Shown here: positions 11,510 through 22,172 of the stretch, piece after piece
How the letters are laid out: every line of letters starts with the position of its first letter
Numbering within the stretch: position 1 is the stretch's first letter
From: Paroedura picta
Taxonomy: Eukaryota > Chordata > Lepidosauria > Squamata > Gekkonidae
Length of the DNA stretch: 64,000 bases
Direction: 5' to 3'
NCBI RefSeq assembly: GCF_049243985.1
Contig: NC_135384.1
Span: forward strand, 15,992,501-16,056,500
Translations under genes and position numbers: made by a program
The notes under the pieces: model-generated
What the model was told of the DNA's origin: nothing
Databases searched by the model: none
What the model saw: the letters and a program-made list of their open reading frames with translations, nothing else

Positions 11510-11660
11510 GGCTGGAGATATCCTGGACAAGTGACAGAGATCAGTTCACCTAGAGAAAATGGGTGCTTTAGAAAGTAGACTCTATGGCACGATACCCTTT
11601 TGAAATCCCTCCCCTCCCAAAATCTTGCCTTCCTTTGGCTTCAGTACCGAAAATCTCCAG
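11510..11660. repeat. Fragment of the GGTTGCCAG interspersed family
   Basis: Shows GATCAGTTCACCTAGAGAAA, an ATGGC(T/A) run, TCTATGGCA and CTCCAGGTG in the same order as the fuller copies at 23502, 38640, 45428 and 54241. Confidence 0.55.
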
Positions 11661-11672
11661 GTGCTTCACAAG

Positions 11673-11995
11673 GGCCCATTATGCACGGAGTGGAAAGTCT
11701 GCATTCGGGGTGGAATGGCGGCAGCTAAAATCACCAATTATGCACGCTGCAGGCAGCAACCGGGTGCAGAGTCAATGTATGCCGCCGAAAAAGCCACATT
11801 AGCGAGATGCGGAAGAAAGTGGAGCTTCCCGGGACTAGGGTGCAACCAGAAGTGGCTCCAGAGTATTCGCGTGCATAATCGGATACTCTGGGTTTTGCCG
11901 CCGTTGCGTTCCGTCCCGTGCATAATCGGTTTGCTTCGCTTCTTCCTCCTCCTCGTTCTCCATGCTGCTGTTTCAGTGGCCGTGCATAATAGGCC
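11673..11995 (+). mobile_element. GCATAAT element, copy 1 (323 bp, inverted termini)
   Basis: The ends are GGCCCATTATGCACGG and CCGTGCATAATAGGCC, inverted repeats with one mismatch. The motif ATTATGCACG (either strand) recurs five times at fixed places. Copies at 28591 (inverted) and 29478 have almost the same length. It is a non-autonomous DNA element in form. No clear target duplication was found and the superfamily is unassigned. Confidence 0.75.
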
Positions 11996-12197
11996 AAGCT
12001 GGAGCTAGCAACCACATGCCCACCCCACTAGAATTAAAGGGGAAGGAAAGAGTAATAAGGGATACATGTGACTACATCAAATAATCAAGGTAACATTTTG
12101 CACACTCACACGAAGCCCCATCTATAAGAGAATAAAGACTCTGGACTTACGTTCTTCATAACAAAGTGTGTGTGCTCACCAAAGCTTATACATACAT

Positions 12198-13130
12198 TTA
12201 TTCTGCTGCCTTACATTTATTGAAAATCCTCATTCTGGCTTCTTTTACCTCTTTGTTTCTCAGGCTATAGATGAGAGGATTGGCCAAGGGTGTCAAGACA
12301 GTGTAGAAGACAGAGAAAACCTTATTCAGAGCATTCAGTCTGTCATTCTTGGGAAACATGTAAACAACCATTACAGTCCCATAGAAAATGCTCACCACAG
12401 TGAGGTGAGAGGAGCAAGTGGAAAAGGCCTTCTGCCGGCCAATGGTAGATGGAATTCTTAGGATCGTGACTACAATCCATACATAGGAAAGGAGGGTCAG
12501 CAGGAAGGGGGGCAAGGTAAACACTGCAGCCAGGACGCTGGTCACAACTTCAGTCATATGGGTATCACTGCAGGACAGTTTCACCATAGGGGTGAAATCG
12601 CAAAAGAAATGGTCAATCTCATTGGGGCCACAGAAAAAGAGCTGGGAAATGAAATATATCACTATATCGTTAGCAAGGAAGCCACTGAACCAGGAACCCG
12701 CAGCTAGCTGGAGGCAAATCCGGCAGTTCATAAGGCTGCTATAATGCAGGGGTCTACATACCGCTAGGTACCTGTCATATGACATGGCAGTCAAAAGGTA
12801 ACATTCTGTCCCCAGTAGGAAACCAAAGAAATAGTACTGAACAATGCATTCATTCACAGAAATGGTTTTCCCACCCGCAAAGAAAGTCACTAACATTCTG
12901 GGGAGGATTGTGGAGCTGTAGAAGAATTCCAGACAGGAGAGGTTCCCCAGGAAGAAGTACATGGGGGTGTGAAGATGCGGATCAGTTATAACAAGGGTGA
13001 TGATGGAGAGATTTCCAACAACTGTTACAATGTAGATTGCCAAGAACAAGAAGAAGAGAGCTCTTTGTGTTTCAGGCTGATCTCCAAATCCCAGGAGCAG
13101 AAATTCCTGGATAACTGTTTGGTTTTCCAT
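12198..13130 (-). CDS. Olfactory receptor, class II, family 11-like, intact
   Basis: Odorant-gated G-protein-coupled receptor of olfactory neurons; single coding exon, 310 residues, the normal length. Visible motifs: N-glycosylation site NQT at residue 3; GNLSIITLV in helix 1; LHTPMYFFLGNLS before helix 2; MSYDRYLAVCRPLHY at the end of helix 3 (a variant of MAYDRYVAIC); a conserved Cys in the second extracellular loop; SYVWIVVTILRIPS in helix 5; KAFSTCSSHL in helix 6; and PLANPLIYSLRN in helix 7 (usual form PMLNPLIYSLRN). The FCGPNEIDHFFCDF stretch and overall pattern point to family 11. No frameshift or stop was seen, so it is probably functional. The start is the ATG just before ENQTVIQEFLLLGF, as normal for the family. 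Confidence 0.93.
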   Translation of the reverse strand: MENQTVIQEFLLLGFGDQPETQRALFFLFLAIYIVTVVGNLSIITLVITDPHLHTPMYFFLGNLSCLEFFYSSTILPRMLVTFFAGGKTISVNECIVQYYFFGFLLGTECYLLTAMSYDRYLAVCRPLHYSSLMNCRICLQLAAGSWFSGFLANDIVIYFISQLFFCGPNEIDHFFCDFTPMVKLSCSDTHMTEVVTSVLAAVFTLPPFLLTLLSYVWIVVTILRIPSTIGRQKAFSTCSSHLTVVSIFYGTVMVVYMFPKNDRLNALNKVFSVFYTVLTPLANPLIYSLRNKEVKEARMRIFNKCKAAE

Positions 13131-13139
13131 TGTTTTCTT

Positions 13140-13564
13140 GGCTATGGCTTATAGCACACCTAATAGAAGTGAAACAAAAGGATGTAAGATAAGATCACAC
13201 ACTCTTCATTCCTAAACATCTCAGGGTCAAAAACAAGCTAATATTGGGCAGACAGGTAAGTGACTTCCTCATGCACAGTTTAAAGGTAGCTTTTCATCTC
13301 TAGAGTGAAGATGAAGTGTTCCAGATGAATAGTCCCTCAGTCAAGCATCCTCATACATACTGTGTCCAGTCAGATGCCTGTAAAGACCTACAAGCAAGTC
13401 AAGAAGGACAAAAATCTCTCCTTGTTGTCCCCACATCAGTATTCCAAGAGTTACTATCTCCTAAGAGCTAGATTCAAGCCCAGAAACAATTTAGCAACCA
13501 ATAAGATATTGAGAGTATAAGTTTCCAAATGTCTACCTGGGATATAAGGACTTAGAGATATCCA
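13140..13564. other. 5' flank of the olfactory receptor, no recognised feature
   Basis: Upstream, non-coding. Any 5' untranslated exon of the receptor could lie here but cannot be seen. Confidence 0.5.
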
Positions 13565-13690
13565 TTCCTACTTTTACTGATGAAGGGAGCTTTGATTCTC
13601 AAAAGCTTACACCCTGGACATTTGTTGGTCTCTAAGGTTCTACAGGAGATAAAACTAGATCTTCTGCTGCAGACCAATATGGCTGCCCTC
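13565..13690 (+). repeat. Interspersed repeat of the GACCAACATGGC group
   Basis: Order: GATGAAGGGAGCTTTGA, AAAGCTTACACCCTGGA, TTGTTGGTCTCTAAGG, then CAGACCAATATGGCTGCCC. Related to copies at 1660, 25340, 33533 and 48680. Confidence 0.6.
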
Positions 13691-14144
13691 TGGAACTCAC
13701 TCTGAACTTGGGGGTTCCATTTAGTCATTGTGGTTAATAGCTGTTGTTCATGATTGACTGTATTTCACTGGTTACTATTTTACAGTGAATGTGCTATAAT
13801 TTTAGGCATGTTTGTTGCAGAAGAGTGAAACTGCTTATGGATCTGCTTACCGGAATAAAACATCTTCATAATAAAGAGATAAATATGACTGTAGTGCCTG
13901 TATTTTCAAGGCAGGCGAGTTTTTCTAAGTGACCAAAGAAGGAAATAGACTGGCTAAAGAACCAGTGTTTGATCTGTTTCTGTCTTTCAAATGGGGAAAA
14001 TAGAAGGAAACTGCTTACCCAGCTCATGAAAATCTGACACCTAAGTCAATATGTTGCATCTTTCTTCACCACATCTGGTATCCCTTCAGAAGAACAAGTG
14101 TTGATTCATAGCAGATATGGGCTGTTATTCTGAATTATTTCTTT

Positions 14145-14348
14145 TGATCATTACACCTCGCTTTTCTTCCCAACAAAGACCTCCAAATGGCTTACAATGT
14201 CATCCATTGAATCCTAACATCAGCATTCATCCTACTGGGTAGGTGAGGCTGAGAACAAGTGACTAGTTCAAGGTCACCAAAGTGAGCTTCCACAGAAGAC
14301 TGGAAGATTTGAACCTGGCTCTCCAATAACCACACCATGCTAGCTTTC
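14145..14348 (-). mobile_element. MIR/CORE-like SINE
   Basis: On the minus strand a tRNA-like head (GCTAGCATGGTGTGGTTATT) is followed by a box-B-like AGGTTCAAATC, a core GGTGACCTTGAACTAGTCAC and a CTCACCTACCC-type segment. Old copy. Confidence 0.6.
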
Positions 14349-14349
14349 A

Positions 14350-14984
14350 AACATTCCACAAAATATATTTTTCCCCATGCTACTTGATCATTGCCAAAAA
14401 TCAGTTAATTATTTAGAAATGCTGCTAGCAATCTTGGAAGGATCTGCAGCCCATCCACGGCTTATGTGCCTCCCTCTTTCTGATCATTAGTAATGGTCCT
14501 CTCTTGATGCATACAACAGTTACCATCCAAAGACAACCAGCAAAACGTTTGCAAACTTCCTTCCCTATCACACCTTTGATACTGTGCTTGTTTGCTCAGA
14601 ATCCTTATACTTGTAAGACTCTCTCCTTTGACACTACTAGTCTGATTGCTGATGTCAGGGGAGTTGCTGTTTCCATTTTCCCTTCTACAATAATTGCTAG
14701 TTGGGTTAACAGTGTGCCATGCGCAAAGTCCACTGGTAAAAGCATTTGTTGGAAAACATTGCTCATCAGCTTGGCTGGGGGAATTGTTAATGAGAGTGAA
14801 TGGTAGGAAAATATAGTTGCAAAGATAAAAGAGCACATTTAGACAGTGTGTCTAGTGAAGATATATATATGACAGGCAAGATAAATAGGGCCTTATTTTT
14901 ATTAATTTTTAAATAATATTTTATTTAATTTCAGAAAGAAACAATAACATATAAAATAAAGGCCAAAAAAGAAAAAAAAATGGC
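14350..14984. other. Unidentified stretch before the DIRS element
   Basis: A 124-codon frame on the minus strand (14462-14836) has no recognisable motif. The last 100 bases are very A/T rich. It may be part of the DIRS element or unrelated. Confidence 0.4.
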
Positions 14985-16650
14985 CCTCTGCTGTCTAGAC
15001 TTCAGGTCTCTCCGCTGGGAGTGGTGGCCAAGAAGGTGGCAGGGCAGTTTCGTCTGATCCACCATTTGTCATACCCGTATGGTGGGTCGGTCAACAATGC
15101 CATACCTCTGGCCTTGTGTTTGGTGCACTACGCCTCCTTCGATGAGGTGGTGGCCATGATGCATGTCTACAATATACAGTCTGCATTCCTGTTGCTGCCC
15201 ATCCACCCTGAGGATTTCAACCTGCTAGGGATCAAGTTTGGAGACCAATGGTACATGGATAAAACTATGCCCATGAGTTCTTTGATAGCCTGTGCAGCTT
15301 TTGAAACCTTTAGCTCGTTTCTGGAAAGGGAGATGTGGCACAAGGGAACTTTCAGGAAGTTACGCATTTTTTAGATGATTTCCTGTTTGCCGGTCCTGGG
15401 GGGACAGACAAATGCGAGGGGAGACTGGGCATTCTTCAGTATCTGGCCAAGGAGTTGGGGGTATCTTTAGCTCAAGATAAGATGGAGGGGCTGGCCACCT
15501 GGCTCACCTATTTAGGGATTCAATTAGACTCAGTGGCCGGTACATCCAGTCTGCCTGGGAACAAATTGCAGACCCTTTGTGGTTTGATCAACAGTATGAT
15601 GGAGAAGAAGAAGTGCACTTTGAAGGACATACAGGTTCTTCTGGGTCATTTGAACTTTGCATGTAAAGTGGTGTCCCTGGGGAGGGTGTTTTGTGCACCT
15701 TTGGTGTATGCCATACAGGGCCTTACCTGACCTTATCATCGCCTGCGCATTTCTAAGAGCATCAGAGCAGTCCTGGAGGTGTGGAGGGATTTTCTGGGTC
15801 ATTTTAATGAGGTCGCTATTTGGCAAGGCAATCTCAAGCTAGGGTGTGACCCTCAGGTCCATTCTGATGCTGTGGGGGGTAAGGGGTTTGGAGTAATATT
15901 CAGAGGCCGGTGGTGTGCGAAGGAATGGCCACATTGGTGGGTGGACGAGCTGTGCTGGGACCTGACTTTTCTGGAATTTTTTCTCCTCTTGATTGCTATG
16001 GTGCTTTGGAGGGAGGAATTCCAGGACAAACAGGTCCAATTCTGTTGTCACAACCAGGCTGCGGTACGCATTTTGAATAAGCAGACAGCCAAGTCAGGAT
16101 GGGTCATATGTTTGGTGCACCACCTAGTGTTGTTCTGCTTGGAGGCCAACATCATTTTTGGGGTAAGACACATAGCTGGGGATCAAAACATGCTCTCTGA
16201 CAGTTTGTCTCGGTTGCAGGTTGAAAAATTTCACTTGCTCGCCCTGCAGGTCTGCCAGGAACCTGAGGTTCTTCCTTTTTAGACAAGAAGGCCATTAAGG
16301 GATGGGGGAGACTGTCCAGGTCAGCACCTGATGCTAGGCATCCCATAACACTGGACATCCTCTACTAGTTTGGTACCTCAGCTCCTGCCCCAGGATGGGA
16401 CGGGACTTGCCTTTCACGTTTTCCGTTTGCGGCAGTGCTAAAGCTTTGTTTAAGGAGTGCCAGACTGTGTCCTGTGTGGTATGGCACCCACTCGTTCCGG
16501 ATTGGGGAGGCCACTCAGGCATTTCAGGCTGGAGCTGAACTCGAGGAAATCATGAGGATGGGGCGATGGCGCTCCATGGCCAATCTGGAGAAGAGACCCT
16601 ACTTCAGGCCCAAACCTTTGAAAACAACTGATCTCCTCTATTACAACTGA
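14985..16650 (+). mobile_element. DIRS-type tyrosine-recombinase retrotransposon, broken fossil
   Basis: Parts in order: reverse transcriptase (QFRLIHHLSYPYGGSVNNAI, later a LDDFLFAG active-site region), RNase H-like segment (CCHNQAAVRILNKQTAKSGW and HIAGDQNMLSDSLSR), and the end of a tyrosine recombinase (GTHSFRIGEATQAFQAGAE followed by a GRWRS motif). That order and the GTHSFR recombinase box define DIRS elements. It is broken in several places and its terminal repeats are not visible, so it is probably an old, truncated copy. Confidence 0.85.
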
Positions 16651-16654
16651 TCTC

Positions 16655-16765
16655 CAGAAAACAAAAATCAGTTCCCCTGGAGAAAATGGCTGCTTTGTTG
16701 GGTAGACTCTATGGCATTGTACCCTCCCCAAACTCTCCTCTCTGCAGGTTCCAGCCCCAAAATCT
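16655..16765. repeat. Fragment of the GGTTGCCAG interspersed family
   Basis: Contains AACTGATCTCCAG, CAGTTCCCCTGGAGAAAATG, GTAGACTCTATGGCATT and CCCCAAAATCTACAGGT in the family order. It abuts the end of the DIRS remnant. Confidence 0.6.
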
Positions 16766-16769
16766 ACAG

Positions 16770-17476
16770 GTATCTCCTCAAAGCTGGCAAGCCAAGGGAA
16801 ACTACTTGTAGAAAAAAAAATCTCAATGCACAGTACAATTGAAACCGTCCTCACTCATTCAAGGATCTACTAGGAAGATGATTTTATTGCATAAACAAGG
16901 ACTTTAATTCGGTGTATTCCTTGAGGACATTTTCCACTGGAATAACTTGCATGACTGCTTCAACCACCACAGAGGACATGCCTTACCCTTAAGGTACCAA
17001 GGTTATTTGGTTTCAGTCCCTTTACAAAATATTACAGTTGCTTTACAAATGTTTAAATTCAGCTTTTGGAAATTGAAAATTAAAAAAATGACAGCACAAA
17101 CAAGACACATGTTGGAGAATGCAAAAAAGAGCCACAAGTTTCAGAATTTTAATCCCAATTTTTGCAATCATCCACTATACTATTATGTTCTTAAGTAAGA
17201 AAGGAATACCAATTGATGGTAAGGCAGTTTATATAGTTGAAAGAACTTATTCTGAAGCAGACTTAATTTCAATGTTTTTTTTTTTTTTTTTTTTTGGTGG
17301 GGGCACAGACCGGAGCAAGAAATGCACGGCTTCAAAGCTTCACAGAATAATTCTATACCTGTTGAAAATTACCTGGAGCTATATAGAGATGTAAAATGCC
17401 AAGTCTTTTAAACATTTCAATAGTCTTTAACAGAGCTAAATAGGGGGTAGTTTTTGCCCCCTATTTAGTTAGGTTC
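16770..17476. other. No gene recognised; T-tract at 17275-17296
   Basis: A/T-rich non-coding DNA containing a run of about 22 T and a GGTGGGGG patch. The family is unclear. Confidence 0.45.
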
Positions 17477-17489
17477 TATCTGTAGGACA

Positions 17490-17771
17490 TAGAGCCTCTT
17501 TTGGCGCAGAGTGGTAAGGCAGCCGTCTGAAAGCTTTGCCCATGAGGCTGGGAGTTCAATCCCAGCAGCCGGCTCAAGGTCGACTCAGCCTTCCATCCTT
17601 CCGAGGTCGGTAAAATGAGTACCCAGCTTGCAGGGGAGTAAAAGGTAATGACTGAGGAAGGCACTGGCAAACCACCCCGTATTCAGTCTGCCATGAAAAT
17701 GCTAGAGGGCGTCACCCCAAGGGTCAGACATGACCCGGTGCTTGCACAGGGGATACCTTTACCTTTACCTT
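17490..17771 (+). mobile_element. Sauria SINE, complete, with 13-bp target duplication
   Basis: Flanked by TATCTGTAGGACA at 17477-17489 and 17772-17784. The head has box A (TGGCGCAGAGTGG) and box B (GGGAGTTCAATCCC). The tail GACATGACCCGGTGCTTGC and the ACCTTT repeats resemble the BovB LINE 3' end, which is how this SINE family is mobilised. Confidence 0.93.
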
Positions 17772-17784
17772 TATCTGTAGGACA

Positions 17785-18411
17785 ATAGTTGATATGCCAC
17801 TCTTATTTTAAAATCTGCTGTAGAAATTGTAATGCCCTTTCTGGATACCTAATTGGAGTCAGTAATCCCCAGTGCAGTGAGGCTAATGTACAGAAAGTGT
17901 AGGCTAATGTACAGAAAGTGTAAAAACCGTTTGTACTTTTGTTGTATTCATGATTTTTTTGGCAGAATACTTCTAATTGCTCAGTCTGCCAAATGAGAAG
18001 GGCAGTTTCCAAAATTCCATATATTATGTTTTTTATATAGCATTCTATAGAAGTTCATATCATATCATTCATATCATTCTAATTAAAGATAAGATTAGAA
18101 ATCAGCAGAAAAGATTGTCAAAATAATGTTGCTAACTCTTTGCAATATAATTTTTCACTGGGAGGTGAAATTACAATCCATAATTGTCAGTGATTGTACA
18201 GATGAAGACTTTTTTCACATCTTTGACTTGCGCTGTTATGTCTATGATGGGAAATCCTGGGGCATGTCCACTATGCTCTGCAGTACATAGATAGCTCCCC
18301 CCCCTGAGGTTTGCCCCTAGCCATCTATTGTATATTAGTAGGCAGGACCACAGCCTAGACATAACATATATAAACTGCACTTTTTCTTATGCTACAAGAC
18401 ATCACTTAAGT
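17785..18411. other. No recognised feature
   Basis: A/T-rich. A short direct repeat TAATGTACAGAAAGTGTA occurs at 17883 and 17905. No genes. Confidence 0.45.
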
Positions 18412-18549
18412 CAGGGGTAGTCAAACTGCGGCCCTCCAGATGTCCATGGACTACAATTCCCAGGAGCCCCCTGCCAGCATTCGCTGGCAGGGGGCTCCTG
18501 GGAATTGTAGTCCATGGACATCTGGAGGGCCGCAGTTTGACTACCCCTG
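18412..18549. mobile_element. Palindromic hAT MITE, copy 2 of 6
   Basis: Ends CAGGGGTAGTC and GACTACCCCTG, with a near-perfect stem throughout. The flanks ACTTAAGT and ACTTAAGC give an 8-base target duplication with one mismatch. Confidence 0.92.
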
Positions 18550-19143
18550 ACTTAAGCGATACGTTCACAATCAGGGAGACACCCAAAAAAGCAAAACTTT
18601 TTAATGTAGCTGATAAAATCTTGCATGATGTAGCAACTGTTGGCAAAGAATAATTCACAAGAAAATGAGGATGGATCATGATCCTACATGCCACTCTGAG
18701 GTTAAACTTCTTACATAATGCACTTTTAAAAGAAGAAACCTATTGTTTGCTACAAGAACAAGTTTAAGTTTTGTTCCCTCATTCATCCAGTCTGAAATCC
18801 TGATATTTAGGGAGCTGGACAGCAGCAGCAGGCAGATCATATCAACGTACCAAGTATCTCGGCCAGAATCAGATCAGATCAGTTCTTTCATACCAAATAC
18901 TATCTGTTCCTTTAACTGGAGGGGCCAAAGATTAAAGCCTCTTGAATGGAAAACAGGTGCTCTATGCCTAATTCACTTTTTGGAGTTTGCAAGGTCCCAT
19001 GTATTCCAATGTGGCATCAAGTTCAAACAAAGGGAATGTCATAAGAGAAGCCATGTTGTATCTGTGGTAAGCCTATTGTTCATTAATTTCATTGAGGGCC
19101 CATGAGTTCTTGTATGGTGGGCAAGGGAGAAAAGTAATTCATC
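18550..19143. other. No recognised feature
   Basis: A 120-codon frame at 18743-19105 has no family motif and is probably chance. Confidence 0.4.
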
Positions 19144-19442
19144 TTAGAATCATAGAATCATAGAATTATAGAGTTGGAAGGGGCCATACAGGCCATCTAA
19201 TCCAACCCCCTGCTCAACGCAGAATCAGCCCAAAGCATCCTAAAGCATCCAAGAAAAGTGTGTATCCAACCTTTGCTTGAAGACTGCCAGTGAGGGGGAG
19301 CTCACCACCTCCTTAGGCAGCCTATTCCACTGCTGAACTACTCTGACTGTGAAAACTTTTTCCTGATATCTAGCCTATATCGTTGTACTTGTAGTTTAAA
19401 CCCATTACTGCGTGTCCTCTCCTCTGCAGCCAGTCTTGTCTC
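19144..19442 (-). mobile_element. CR1 LINE, 3' end
   Basis: On the minus strand it runs through CAGTGGAATAGGCTGCCTAA, then AGGTTGGATACACACTTTTC, TGGATGCTTTAGG and GGGGTTGGATTAGATGGCC, and ends in ATTCTATGATTCTA repeats, the classic CR1 terminus of sauropsids. Truncated at the 5' end. Confidence 0.92.
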
Positions 19443-20554
19443 TCTCCCATGCATTTAGTGTAAATAGTTTGCATTGAACTATGCTGATCATTCTTATTAC
19501 ATGTGGCGGTGGGGGGAGATTCCAACAAAACACCTCTTGAACTTCTCTGTTTGCAAATTTAGATTATGTCAAAATATATTTCCAGGACTCTTCCTTTTGT
19601 TTGGAGTAAATTTCTTCTGCACCTTTCAAGCCAGGGGGTTCTACATTTCTTACCTGAATCACTTTGAAGTCCACTCATGAGAAGTTGTGCAAAACATGTA
19701 AAACAGGTGCTCTGTGCTAGCAAATTTATCTCAGAAGACGGAATCTTCCAAAATAAAATGGTCACTTCAAGCCACATAATCAAATGTTGAGGTGCCAGCA
19801 CAAGTGTGGAAAGGAGGAGGAGAAGGCTAGTGGCTGAAAGACGGCTCCTGTGTGTGAGAAATAACTGCTCCATTCACAGTCAGGTCAGGCTCTACCAGGC
19901 TCCGCCCTGCCTACAGTGTCCCAGAATGGGCAAAAAATGCCCCATCTGGCTACATTGTGCTTATCGATGGCACAGGACCAAATGGGGCATTTTATAAAAA
20001 ATTCCACAAAGGTGAGATTTAATTGTTACACAATCCCACCTTCATGCTAATAACACCCCCCACACACACACACCCCACCCCACTGTGCAGCAGAACCTTT
20101 CCACTCCGGCTGCATTGTGGGGATGGATACATCCGGGGTGGACAGGGGTTGCCACTGTAAAGGGTCCTCCATCAGGACATAGGAAGCCACAGGGCATGCT
20201 GCCTCAACCCAACACACCAGCGGCTGTCCAGAGCAACGATGCCTGTATGGAATCAGCCCCTAAACATGATGTCAGAAAAAGGCTATTGTGTCTACAATAT
20301 TTTTTTTTCAAAGTTTTAGACTGTCACTTATGGAAACACCAGCTCGTGGCAGTTTACATAAACCTAAAATCCCGTAAAACAATAAGAACCCAATATAAAC
20401 CCAAGATGGTAGTTAAAACACAACAACAGGTTGGGACCACTAGACTGTACCCAATCCCAGTTCCCATATCTAACAGTCACAAATCCCCCAGGGTGCAGCT
20501 ACAGATCTGTCCTGGCAGTTTTATGGGCCTGCACAAGGAGGGAGCAGTTCTTCC
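19443..20554. other. No gene recognised
   Basis: Non-coding. A run of C and CA near 20058-20075 is the only simple repeat. A 195-codon frame starting at 20085 overlaps the L2 fragment and shows no host protein family. Confidence 0.45.
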
Positions 20555-20668
20555 TAGCTCAGCCTCAACCCGAATGCCTGGCAGAACATTGAAAGCTCCG
20601 AGAGGGCCTTTAGCTCTTCCGGAAACTCATTCTACCAGGTTGGGTCCAGGACCAAAAAGGCCCTGGCC
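20555..20668 (-). mobile_element. L2-type LINE fragment
   Basis: The minus strand encodes the shape of the conserved ORF2 end (a gross match to RAFLVLDPTW, then NEFPEELKA). Short and decayed. Confidence 0.5.
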
Positions 20669-20770
20669 CTGATTGATGTTACCAGAAATGCACTTACACA
20701 TGTCCCGTGACACGTGTATTAAGCCGTGGGAAATGGCTGAGCAAGAGGGCAGTAACATAGTGTTTAAGGG

Positions 20771-20902
20771 TCTATTACAAGAAGAAGAAGAAGAAGAAGA
20801 AGAGTTGGTTCTTATATGCCGCTTTTCCCTACCTGAAGGAGGCTCAAAGCGGCTTACAGTCGCCTTCCCATTCCTCTCCCCACAACAAATGTTATATGAG
20901 GT
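20771..20902 (-). mobile_element. MIR/CORE-like SINE, 3' half with GAA repeat
   Basis: On the minus strand it shows GTAAGCCGCTTTGAGCCTCC, AAAAGCGGCATATAAGAACC and a CTT-repeat tail. The head and core are missing. Confidence 0.75.
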
Positions 20903-20942
20903 AATTTCACCCTCAAGAACTCAAGGGTAGACAATGTTGGTA

Positions 20943-21310
20943 AACTGTAAAAATAATAATAGTCTTTATTGAAAAGAAAATAATAAAAAGCATAAATATA
21001 TCTAACGCATTAACAAGCAGTTATATAGAGAAGAACAGGATGAGAAAAGAGGGTCCAGTATAGTTACCTCTCCTGCAGAGTAGATAGGCAAGAGAAAGCA
21101 GGCTGCACGGGGAGCGTTCAGGGTGTTTCAGATGGGTCCCATATCTGAAATACATGAGGGGGCTTGCCAAAGCCACTGTTTATATAGAGTCTTGGGGAGG
21201 GGGGTCTTTGTGGTGTAAGCCAGGTGGCAGGCTAGTTGGAATTTCCACTGAGCCTGGTGTTGGGCAATGCTAGCCTGAGGCTGAGATGGCCCTTGATGGC
21301 CCTAGACAAA
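20943..21310 (-). mobile_element. Possible solo LTR (fossil, family uncertain)
   Basis: On the minus strand a TATA-like CTCTATATAAACAG is followed about 230 bases later by CAATAAAGACTATTATT, a polyadenylation-signal layout typical of LTRs. No partner LTR or internal genes are visible. The edges are estimates. Confidence 0.35.
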
Positions 21311-21679
21311 AGAAACCATCCTAGAAATGGTATTATCTATTGACTGGATGATAGTGGCCAAGTGTGAGGAGACAAAGAAATTGATTAAGAACCCCTGGCC
21401 AAACCAGTTCTGGCCAGACCATGGTATCAGCAAAACTACGGGGGGGGGGGGGGAGAGAGAATCAGAGTCCAAAGGCACCTGAAATTCCAACTTGTAACAG
21501 AGGACAAGCCAAGGCATGTCCTGGTTTACAAGATGGATTCTGTCCTTGCAGTGTGTTTGGACAGGGTGTTTCAGTGTGTTCCTGTGTGGCTTGCTCCCAA
21601 GCTTTGACTGTTGCAGGGCACTATGGGTTGTGGAGTACAGTGTGCCAGCATGTGAGGTAGGGGTTCTACCATACTTAAC

Positions 21680-21830
21680 ATCAAGGCCAGGTGTACCTTC
21701 CAGGGGCCGGGGACAGCCTACCTGCGGAGCCCCCCTGCGAGGGGCATAAGGAGACAAGAAGTCCTCCAGATAAGTGGGGCCCAGGCTACGGATGGCCAAG
21801 ACCTTGAACCTGTTCTGGAACCAGTCAGCA
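21680..21830 (-). mobile_element. L2-type LINE fragment
   Basis: The minus strand encodes FKVLAIRSLGPTYL and LSPYAPRRGAPQ, the conserved L2 ORF2 terminal region. A G-run of 13 bases lies nearby at 21440. Confidence 0.7.
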
Positions 21831-22129
21831 ATAACAAAGAAATGCTGTACTTCTCAGATGTAATGTATCTGAAATGCTTTTCATACCTGTTTAATGCAGT
21901 TCCAATATTACCTAATAGAAAGATGCACTTAAGCAGGTGTCAAGGTAGCTTAGTACAGGGAAATTTACATCAGAAAATGGATTGAAGAAAAGGGACTGAA
22001 ATGGACCAGTGGGCCATTAAAAAAAAAATCTGTAAAAGCAGTTCTGGTGTGATATATGATGGATAGTTCTGCTATGACAATGACAACACTTTGGGAAATC
22101 CACTTCTAATGATCCAGCCTTGCTCCATA

Positions 22130-22172
22130 CTAGCGTGGCATGATGGGTTTTCCATTGGTTCCATTCAAAGGC
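22130..22172 (-). CDS. CD8A: CD8A final exon
   Basis: The acceptor is TTCTTTTTAG. It completes Arg and encodes PLNGTNGKPIMPR and a TAG stop. This lines up with the mammalian end RPVVKSGDKPSLSARYV, though it is shorter. Confidence 0.85.

Noticed and set aside
11625-12015. Long frames on both strands that stay open in copies of the GCATAAT element (also 28439-28901 and 29536-29808)
   Set aside because: Conserved openness on both strands at once points to composition and young age rather than a protein. No start, motif or coding bias is shared.
18412-18549. Intrinsic terminator or CRISPR-like palindrome
   Set aside because: It is one of six dispersed copies with 8-base target duplications in a vertebrate genome, so a MITE.
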